Below, in pieces: positions 55,656 through 64,000 of a DNA stretch of 64,000 nucleotides. This DNA comes from Rhizobium sp. RU20A (GTDB lineage: Bacteria; Pseudomonadota; Alphaproteobacteria; Rhizobiales; Rhizobiaceae). Every line of letters begins with the position of its first letter. Positions within the stretch are counted from its first letter, which is position 1. The notes under the pieces are model-generated. The model saw nothing but the letters and a program-made list of their open reading frames with translations, ran no database searches and was not told the DNA's origin. The position numbers were made by a program, and so were the translations under genes. The stretch lies in NCBI RefSeq assembly GCF_900155885.1, contig NZ_FTMB01000001.1, positions 434,001 to 498,000 on the forward strand. Direction: 5' to 3'.

Positions 55656-57020
55656 ATGACGCGTTCCTGCCTGGCCATCGTTCTCGCCGCCGGCGACAGC
55701 ACCAGAATGAAATCGTCGCGCTCCAAGGTTCTGCATCCCGTCGCCGGCAAGCCGATGATCGCGCATGTCATCGATGCGCTCGCTGCCGCCGGCATTGCCG
55801 AGGTGGCGCTCGTGCTCGGACGCGACGCCGACAAGGTCGAAAAGGCCGCGGCCCGCGACGGCATCACGCTGACCGCCTTCGTCCAGACCGAACGCCTTGG
55901 GACCGCCCACGCCGTGCTTGCCGCCCGCGAGGCCATCGCCACGGGTTACGACGATGTGCTGGTCGTCTACGGCGATACGCCTTTGATCACCGAGGCGCCC
56001 CTGACCGCCGCCCGCGCCGGCCTTGCCGATGGCAATGACGTCGTCGTCATCGGCTTCGAGACGGCTGATCCGACCGGGTACGGCCGCCTGCTGGTCGAAA
56101 ATGGCGAACTCGTCGCCATCCGCGAGCACAAGGATGCAACCGACGCCGAGCGCGCCATCACGCTGTGCAATGGCGGCCTGATGGCGATCGACGGTCGCAA
56201 GGCGCTCGACCTGCTCGGCCGCATCGGCAACACGAATGCCAAGGGCGAGTACTACCTGACGGACGTCGTGGAAGTCGCCCGCGCGACAGGTGGCCGCGCC
56301 AGCGTCGTCGTCGCGCCCGAAGCGGAACTCACCGGCTGCAACACCCGCGCCGAACTTGCATCCATCGAAAAGCTCTGGCAGGAGCGCCGCCGCCGCGAGC
56401 TGATGCTGTCGGGCGTCTCGATGATCGCGCCGGAAACCGTTTTCCTCGCCCATGACACGGTCATCGCGCCGGATGTGCTGATCGAACCCAACGTCGTCTT
56501 CGGCCCTGGCGTCGTGGTGGAGGCGGATGCGATCATCCACGCCTTCTCGCATCTGGAAGGCGCCCATGTCGGCGCCGGCGCAACGGTCGGGCCCTTCGCG
56601 CGCCTGCGTCCCGGCGCCCATCTCGGGGCGGAAGCCAAGGTCGGCAATTTCTGCGAGGTGAAGAAGGCGGAGATCGGCGCGGGTGCCAAGATCAACCACC
56701 TCACCTATATCGGCGATGCCACGATCGGCGCGCGCACCAATATCGGCGCTGGCACCATCACCTGCAATTATGACGGTGTGAACAAGCACGAGACCCATAT
56801 TGGCGCGGATGCCTTCATTGGCTCCAACTCCGCCCTCGTGGCGCCGGTGACGATCGGCGATCGCGCGCTTGTGGCCTCCGGCAGCGTCATCACCGACGAG
56901 GTGCCGGCCGAGGCGCTCGCTTTCGGCCGCGCCCGCCAGTCGGTCAAGCCCGGCCGTGCGGTCGAGCTGAAGGCGCGCTATCTGGCCGAAAAGGCCAATC
57001 GCAAGGTATCGAAGGACTGA
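55656..57020 (+). CDS. glmU: Bifunctional N-acetylglucosamine-1-phosphate uridyltransferase / glucosamine-1-phosphate acetyltransferase
   Basis: The 454-residue enzyme makes UDP-GlcNAc. The N-terminal pyrophosphorylase domain has [18 protein letters not shown] (a variant of the LAAGxGTRM loop), VVYGDTPLI and [11 protein letters not shown]. The C-terminal left-handed beta-helix has the acetyltransferase residues in [13 protein letters not shown] and [13 protein letters not shown]. It is followed after 55 bp by glmS, which supplies the pathway upstream. Confidence 0.96.
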   Translation: MTRSCLAIVLAAGDSTRMKSSRSKVLHPVAGKPMIAHVIDALAAAGIAEVALVLGRDADKVEKAAARDGITLTAFVQTERLGTAHAVLAAREAIATGYDDVLVVYGDTPLITEAPLTAARAGLADGNDVVVIGFETADPTGYGRLLVENGELVAIREHKDATDAERAITLCNGGLMAIDGRKALDLLGRIGNTNAKGEYYLTDVVEVARATGGRASVVVAPEAELTGCNTRAELASIEKLWQERRRRELMLSGVSMIAPETVFLAHDTVIAPDVLIEPNVVFGPGVVVEADAIIHAFSHLEGAHVGAGATVGPFARLRPGAHLGAEAKVGNFCEVKKAEIGAGAKINHLTYIGDATIGARTNIGAGTITCNYDGVNKHETHIGADAFIGSNSALVAPVTIGDRALVASGSVITDEVPAEALAFGRARQSVKPGRAVELKARYLAEKANRKVSKD

Positions 57021-57075
57021 GGTCCGGCGCGGGCTGCCGAACCCGGCGCCCGTCCCCAAGAAATGGAGAAAACGC

Positions 57076-58902
57076 ATGTGCGGCATCGTCGGCATCGTGG
57101 GCAATGAGCCCGTTGCGGAACGTCTGGTGGATGCGCTGAAGCGCCTGGAATATCGCGGCTATGATTCGGCCGGCGTCGCCACCGTCACCGGCGGAAAGCT
57201 GGAACGCCGCCGCGCCGAGGGCAAGCTCGTCAACTTGGAAAAGCGCCTGAAGGCCGAGCCGCTCGACGGCACCATCGGCATTGCGCACACGCGCTGGGCG
57301 ACCCACGGCGCGCCGACCGAAAACAACGCCCATCCGCATTTCACCGATGGCGTGGCGGTCGTGCACAACGGCATCATCGAAAACTTCTCCGTCATCAAGG
57401 AAGAGCTGATTGCTGGCGGCGCGGAGTTCAAGACGCAGACCGATACCGAGGTCGTTGCCCAGCTTCTCGCCAAGCTTCGCCGCGAAGGTCTCGGCCGGCG
57501 CGAGGCCATGCATGCCATGATCCGCCGCGTCACCGGCGCCTATGCGCTCGCCGTCATCTTCGAGGACGACCCGTCCACCATCATGGCCGCCCGAAACGGT
57601 CCGCCGCTCGCCATCGGCTTCGGCGAGGGCGAAAGCTATCTCGGCTCGGACGCCATCGCGCTCGCACCCTTCACCAACGAGATCAGCTATCTCGTCGATG
57701 GCGACTGGGCCATCATCGGCCCCAACGGCGCCCATATCTTTGATCTGGACGGTCAACCCGTGCACCGCGCCCGCCAGACGACGGTCGCCGCCGCCTACAT
57801 GGTCGACAAGGGCAATCACCGCCACTTCATGGAAAAGGAAATCTACGAGCAGCCGGAAGTCGTGTCGCACGCGCTCGGCCACTACGTCGATTTCATCGAG
57901 AACACGATCACGGCCAATGCCGCCGCCATCGACTTCAAGGCGATCCCGAGCCTTGCGATCTCCGCCTGCGGCACCGCCTATCTCGCCGGCCTCGTCGGCA
58001 AATACTGGTTCGAGCGCCTTGCGCGTCTTCCGGTCGAGATCGATGTCGCCTCCGAATTCCGCTACCGCGAGATCCCGCTGAACCCGGCCTCCGCCGCGCT
58101 CTTCATCTCGCAGTCCGGCGAAACCGCCGATACGCTGGCATCGCTGCGCTACTGCAAGGATCTCGGCCTGAAGATCGGCGCCGTCGTCAATGCGCGCGAA
58201 TCGACCATCGCCCGCGAATCGGATGCGATCTTCCCCATCCTCGCCGGCCCGGAAATCGGCGTCGCCTCCACCAAGGCCTTTACCTGCCAGCTCACGGTTC
58301 TGGCAGCCCTCGCCATCGGCGCCGGTCGTGCGCGTGGCACGATCACGGCCGAGGACGAACGCGACCTCGTGCGACACCTCTGCGAAATGCCGCGCCTGAT
58401 GGGTCAGGTGCTGAACGGCATCCAGCCGCAGATGGAAGCGCTGGCCCGCGACCTCTCCAAATGCAGCGACGTGCTCTATCTCGGCCGCGGCACCTCCTTC
58501 CCGCTTGCCATGGAAGGGGCGCTGAAGCTCAAGGAAATCTCTTACATCCACGCCGAAGGCTATGCTGCCGGGGAACTGAAACACGGGCCAATCGCGCTGA
58601 TCGACGAGAACATGCCGGTCATCGTCATCGCGCCGCATGACCGCTTCTTCGAGAAGACCGTGTCGAACATGCAGGAAGTCGCCGCGCGCGGCGGCCGTAT
58701 CATCTTCATCACCGACGAAAAGGGCGCAGCGGCGTCGACCCTGCCGACCATGGCAACCATCGTGCTGCCGAATGTCGACGAGATCGTCGCGCCGATGATC
58801 TTCTCGCTGCCGATCCAGCTGCTCGCCTACCACACGGCCGTCTTCATGGGCACGGATGTCGACCAACCGCGCAACCTCGCCAAATCGGTGACGGTCGAAT
58901 GA
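57076..58902 (+). CDS. glmS: Glutamine-fructose-6-phosphate aminotransferase (isomerizing)
   Basis: The 608-residue enzyme converts fructose-6-phosphate to glucosamine-6-phosphate with glutamine as donor. It starts with MCGIVGIVG, whose Cys becomes the N-terminal nucleophile of the glutaminase domain. AHTRWATHG and two SIS domains follow (ISACGTAYLAGLVGKYW; YLGRGTSFPLAMEGALKLKEISYIHAEGYAAGELKHG), and the conserved C-terminus is LAKSVTVE. It is next to glmU, an arrangement common in alphaproteobacteria. No glmS ribozyme is expected or seen. Confidence 0.97.
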   Translation: MCGIVGIVGNEPVAERLVDALKRLEYRGYDSAGVATVTGGKLERRRAEGKLVNLEKRLKAEPLDGTIGIAHTRWATHGAPTENNAHPHFTDGVAVVHNGIIENFSVIKEELIAGGAEFKTQTDTEVVAQLLAKLRREGLGRREAMHAMIRRVTGAYALAVIFEDDPSTIMAARNGPPLAIGFGEGESYLGSDAIALAPFTNEISYLVDGDWAIIGPNGAHIFDLDGQPVHRARQTTVAAAYMVDKGNHRHFMEKEIYEQPEVVSHALGHYVDFIENTITANAAAIDFKAIPSLAISACGTAYLAGLVGKYWFERLARLPVEIDVASEFRYREIPLNPASAALFISQSGETADTLASLRYCKDLGLKIGAVVNARESTIARESDAIFPILAGPEIGVASTKAFTCQLTVLAALAIGAGRARGTITAEDERDLVRHLCEMPRLMGQVLNGIQPQMEALARDLSKCSDVLYLGRGTSFPLAMEGALKLKEISYIHAEGYAAGELKHGPIALIDENMPVIVIAPHDRFFEKTVSNMQEVAARGGRIIFITDEKGAAASTLPTMATIVLPNVDEIVAPMIFSLPIQLLAYHTAVFMGTDVDQPRNLAKSVTVE

Positions 58903-59408
58903 TCGTCCGCCCGGAGGAGCCGCAGGACGAGACCGCCATCCGCGCATTGATTGCCGCTGCCTTCGTCGGCCACCCGCACAGCGATGGCAGCGAACCGGCG
59001 ATTGTCGACGGCTTGCGTGCTGCAGGAGCGCTGACGATTTCGTTGGTAGCCGTTGATGCCGCCGGCGAGATCGTCGGCCATATCGCATTCTCGCCCGTGA
59101 CGCTGTCGAAGACGGAAGGGGACTATCTCGGCCTCGGTCCGCTGGCGGTTGCGATCGAGCACCAGCGTCAGGGCGTCGGTCGCGGTCTGGTGGAGGAAGG
59201 ACTCGCCCTTGCCAACCAGCGCGGCGCGGATGGCGTCGTCGTCATGGGCGACCCGGCCTATTACAGCCGCTTCGGTTTCGTCAGCGATGCCGGCGTCAGC
59301 ATGCCCGGTGTTGCGCCGCAATATTTTTCGGTCCTGACCTTGTCGGGTCGTCCGGCTTCCGGCATTGTCGGCTATCATCCGGCCTTCACGGGCGGAGCCG
59401 AAGACTGA
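58899..59408 (+). CDS. GNAT N-acetyltransferase (YhbS type)
   Basis: The 169-residue protein reads like the YhbS branch of GNATs: AAFVGHPHSDGSEPAIVDGLR at the N-terminus, GLGPLAVAIEHQRQGVGRGLVEEGLALANQRGADGVVVMGDPAYYSRFGF in the acetyl-CoA region. Its substrate is unknown. The start overlaps the glmS stop as ATGA, so it is expressed with glmU-glmS. Confidence 0.88.
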   Translation: MIVRPEEPQDETAIRALIAAAFVGHPHSDGSEPAIVDGLRAAGALTISLVAVDAAGEIVGHIAFSPVTLSKTEGDYLGLGPLAVAIEHQRQGVGRGLVEEGLALANQRGADGVVVMGDPAYYSRFGFVSDAGVSMPGVAPQYFSVLTLSGRPASGIVGYHPAFTGGAED

Positions 59409-59455
59409 CCCTGGCCAGGTGACATCCGCCTGAGGATGTCGCGAACCAAGCGGCG

Positions 59456-60163
59456 ATGAGACACACGAACATGGCTGAACATCGCGTACGCGGCTTTCTG
59501 GCAACGCGGCTCAGGAACTACTTTTTCACGGGCCTGATCATCTGCGCACCGATTGCCATTACCGCCTGGCTGGTGATTTCCTTCATCGACTGGGCCGATG
59601 GCTGGGTGAAGCCGTATCTTCCGACGTTCTACAATCCCGATAATTACCTGCCCTTCGCGGTGCCGGGCTTCGGCCTCGTGGTCGCCATCATCGTCATCAC
59701 GCTGATCGGCTTCCTGACGGCCAACATCGTGGGACGGTCGATCGTCGGCTTCGGCGAATCGCTGCTGAACCGCACGCCGCTGGTCCGCTCCATCTACAAG
59801 GGCCTGAAGCAGATCTTCCAGACGGTGCTGCAGGACCAGTCCACCTCCTTCAAGAAGGCCGGCCTCATCGAGTATCCAATGCCTGGCAGCTGGACGCTGG
59901 TCTTCATTGCGACAGACGTGAAGGGCGAGATCAAGGCAAAATTCGACGAGCGCGGGCTGGACATGGTCACGGTCTTCCTGCCGCCGACCCCCGTGCCGAC
60001 CGCCGGCTTCCTGCTGTTCGTTCCCCGGGAAAAGATCGTCATGCTCGACATGAGCGCGGAAGATGCCGCCAAGCTGCTGATCTCTGGCGGTCTGGTCACG
60101 CCGGAACACAAGAGGCCCGCACCGGCCGCCGTCACGCAAGAGCCGGCTGCGGCGGGCGCCTGA
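59456..60163 (+). CDS. DUF502 family membrane protein
   Basis: The 235-residue protein has two transmembrane segments, LRNYFFTGLIICAPIAITAWLVISFI and FGLVVAIIVITLIGFL. The conserved LLNRTPLVRSIYKGLKQIFQTVL and the C-terminal beta-rich DUF502 part (FLPPTPVPTAGFLLFVP) follow. Function is unknown; the family is related to plant COV1. An alternative start is the Met at 59471. Confidence 0.88.
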   Translation: MRHTNMAEHRVRGFLATRLRNYFFTGLIICAPIAITAWLVISFIDWADGWVKPYLPTFYNPDNYLPFAVPGFGLVVAIIVITLIGFLTANIVGRSIVGFGESLLNRTPLVRSIYKGLKQIFQTVLQDQSTSFKKAGLIEYPMPGSWTLVFIATDVKGEIKAKFDERGLDMVTVFLPPTPVPTAGFLLFVPREKIVMLDMSAEDAAKLLISGGLVTPEHKRPAPAAVTQEPAAAGA

Positions 60164-60226
60164 AAACAAACACTGTCGAACCGGGGGCTTGGAAAGGGGC
60201 GGACCGCCGCAGCGGCCCGCGAAAGG

Positions 60227-60442
60227 TTACTGCGCCGTCTTCGTCTCGCCGTTCGGCGGGAGAAGCGTCGGGTCGGTCATGGTGCTCTGTGGCGCCTTCT
60301 CCGTCTCCGGCAGGATGATGCTGGCCGTTTTCGTTTCCGTATCGACCGGCAGTTTCGCGCTGACATGGCCGGCGCAATCGGCAAGGGCCGCGGGCGCTGA
60401 CAGGCCGACGACCGCGGCGGCAAGGATGAGAATCTGCTTCAT
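60227..60442 (-). CDS. Small exported protein of unknown function
   Basis: The 71-residue protein has a clear signal peptide (MKQILILAAAVVGLSAPAALA-DC). Its mature part of about 50 residues is rich in Thr, Pro and Lys, with two short similar stretches (TETKTASIILP and NGETKTAQ). GCAAACAGGAGG precedes the start, a strong ribosome site. No family recognised. It is downstream of recG on the same strand with a 95-bp gap to the recG stop on the other side. Confidence 0.7.
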   Translation of the reverse strand: MKQILILAAAVVGLSAPAALADCAGHVSAKLPVDTETKTASIILPETEKAPQSTMTDPTLLPPNGETKTAQ

Positions 60443-60537
60443 GCCATTCCTCCTGTTTGCTCGAACAACAGGAGGATGCGGCCGAACGGGTATTGCTGGA
60501 AATCACGTTTGCGTGGCCGGCGGGCAGGGCGCTTGCT

Positions 60538-62643
<2,106 letters not shown>

Positions 62644-62807
62644 GGCCGCGACAAGAACCGAGGAATCCGGCTTTGGCAAGGCTCGTCCATGGCTGACAAC
62701 CGCCTTTCCAGCGTTTATAGACCGGCCAGCCCGACAGAAGACGCGGCGGGCGAGGCGGGACGTCTCCCGGCTGCACCGCCCGCAAGGCAAGGGATGAAAG
62801 ACCAATC

Positions 62808-63122
62808 ATGACCGGCATCACCCGCACCAGCGCTGACCTCGACCCCCGCCGCCGCCGCATCCTGTTCCGGGCCTGGCACCGCGGCATCCGCGAGATGGAC
62901 CTGATCCTCGGTACTTTTGCCGAAACCGAACTTCCCACCCTTGATGAGGCCGAGCTCGACGAACTCGAACGGATCATGGCCGAGGAAGACAACGACCTCG
63001 TCAAGTGGATCACGGGCGAAAAGCCGCTGCCGGAGGTCTTCGACACCGCGCTTTTCGCGCGCATCGCGGCCTACAAGCCCGATTTTCCCTATCCCGATCA
63101 CGAAAAGCCGGAAGCCCTGTAA
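62808..63122 (+). CDS. sdhE: Succinate dehydrogenase FAD assembly factor SdhE
   Basis: The 104-residue protein has the SdhE/DUF339 core RRRRILFRAWHRGIREMDLILGTFAE, with the RGxxEMD-type surface needed for flavinylation of SdhA. It is divergent from recG and three bases ahead of mfd, the conserved order in Rhizobiales. Confidence 0.94.
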   Translation: MTGITRTSADLDPRRRRILFRAWHRGIREMDLILGTFAETELPTLDEAELDELERIMAEEDNDLVKWITGEKPLPEVFDTALFARIAAYKPDFPYPDHEKPEAL

Positions 63123-63125
63123 TCC

Positions 63126-64000
63126 ATGAAAATTCCCGGATTCGACGCCCGCAAGGTCGCTTCCAGCGCCCGCGAAGTCACGATCTGCCCGGCGCCGGCC
63201 GGGCTGGAGCCGCTGCTGATTGCGGAGCTGGCGCGCACATCCGGGCCGCTCGCCTACATCCTCTCGGACGGGCAGCGGGTGGCCGATCTGGAGCAGATGC
63301 TGGCCTTTGCCGCGCCGGATATTCCGGTGCTGACGCTGCCCGGCTGGGACTGCCTGCCCTATGACCGTGTCTCGCCGAGCGCCGACACCTCCGCCCGCCG
63401 CCTGACGGCCATCGGCAATCTCATCGCCCACGCCGCAAAGCCGCATCCGGCTATCGTGCTCGTTACGGTGAACGCCGCGTTGCAACGGATGCCGCCGCGT
63501 GAGGTGATGAAGAGCCTCGGCTTTTCGGCAAAACCCGGCCAGACCGTCCGCATGGACGATATCGTCGCGCGTCTTGAGCATAACGGCTTCGAACGTGTCG
63601 CGACCGTGCGCGATGTCGGCGAATATGCCGTACGCGGCGGCATTCTCGATGTCTTCATCGCCGGCATGGGCGAGCCCGTGCGCCTGGATTTCTTCGGCGA
63701 CACGCTGGAAACGATCCGCTCCTTCGACACCGCCACGCAGCGTACCACCGGCCAGCTGAAGAGCATCGACCTCAACCCGGTCAGCGAAGTCTCCCTCACC
63801 AAGGAGACGATCAGCCGCTTCCGCACCAACTACCTCTCCCTCTTTGGCGCCGCGACCCGCGACGATGCGCTCTACCAGGCTGTTTCCGAAGGCCGTCGCT
63901 ACGCCGGCATGGAGCACTGGCTGCCGCTGTTTTACGGCGAACTCGAAACCGTCTTCGACTATCTCGATGGCTTTCGCATCGTCACCGACCACACGGTGCG
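63126..64000 (+). CDS. mfd: Transcription-repair coupling factor (5' part only)
   Basis: The first 291 codons are in the window. They cover the UvrB-like domains of Mfd: YILSDGQRVADLEQMLAFAAPDIPVLTLPGWDCLPYDRVSPS and the FERVATVRDVGEYAVRGGILDVFIAG segment. Mfd removes RNA polymerase stalled at lesions and recruits UvrA. The RNA polymerase-interaction and helicase domains would lie beyond 64000. Confidence 0.95.
   Translation, partial: MKIPGFDARKVASSAREVTICPAPAGLEPLLIAELARTSGPLAYILSDGQRVADLEQMLAFAAPDIPVLTLPGWDCLPYDRVSPSADTSARRLTAIGNLIAHAAKPHPAIVLVTVNAALQRMPPREVMKSLGFSAKPGQTVRMDDIVARLEHNGFERVATVRDVGEYAVRGGILDVFIAGMGEPVRLDFFGDTLETIRSFDTATQRTTGQLKSIDLNPVSEVSLTKETISRFRTNYLSLFGAATRDDALYQAVSEGRRYAGMEHWLPLFYGELETVFDYLDGFRIVTDHTV

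Overview
The window is high-GC chromosomal DNA that looks like a member of the Rhizobiaceae (Rhizobium/Agrobacterium/Shinella/Ensifer type). The evidence is a phosphatidylcholine synthase (pcs), a class I PHA synthase, an NDUFS4-like complex I subunit gene, the recG | sdhE-mfd arrangement, a trpD-trpC-moaC-moeA run, and general alphaproteobacterial gene content. No species is claimed.

Layout. 1-4.2 kb: a minus-strand sfsA-map-radC run and phaC. 4.3-13.5 kb: a small lipoprotein, an alaC-type aminotransferase, hom and recJ on the plus strand, two identical tRNA-Glu genes, an M15-type peptidase lipoprotein, gloA, a double cold-shock-domain protein and a DUF192 protein. 13.6-17.1 kb: tRNA-Lys, a GlxA-type AraC regulator, tRNA-Pro, an Hsp70-like protein, an NDUFS4-like protein and tRNA-Arg. 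17.1-30.9 kb: an accessory segment bounded by tRNA-Arg on the left and by mobile-element debris on both sides. 30.9-35.9 kb: ccdA, an AEC transporter, a UbiH-type hydroxylase, pcs and a quinone oxidoreductase. 36-46.4 kb: two ABC importers back to back, a BMP/nucleoside type and a YtfQ-YtfR-YtfT-YjfF sugar type closed by its own GntR/FadR regulator. 46.5-64 kb: a CNNM/CorC protein, the moeA-moaC-trpC-trpD-PPIase block (minus), a polytopic membrane protein, glmU-glmS-GNAT-DUF502, a small secreted protein, recG, sdhE and the start of mfd.

The most interesting part is the accessory segment. It carries a nine-gene minus-strand operon (27194 down to 19427): a Sll0783/MSMEG_0572-like protein, a Nit1-type nitrilase, a radical SAM protein, a GNAT, an AIR-synthase-like protein, a family 4 glycosyltransferase, an MSMEG_0570-like small protein, an FMO-like flavoprotein and a Pnap_2097/LnmK-like protein. 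This is the conserved but biochemically unsolved Nit1C (nitrilase / 'nitrogen starvation') cluster, linked in the literature to growth on cyanide. A MocR-type regulator is transcribed divergently. The shared intergenic region contains a sequence with ideal sigma-54 -24/-12 spacing facing the operon, and repeated TCAATT half-sites that are candidate operators.

The operon is flanked by a complete-looking IS3-family element with a stop codon in orfA, a truncated IS701-family transposase, and a nested LysR / IS3 / IS256 remnant. It therefore looks like cargo acquired at, or next to, tRNA-Arg. No integrase and no repeat of the tRNA end was found, so the mechanism of entry is unknown.
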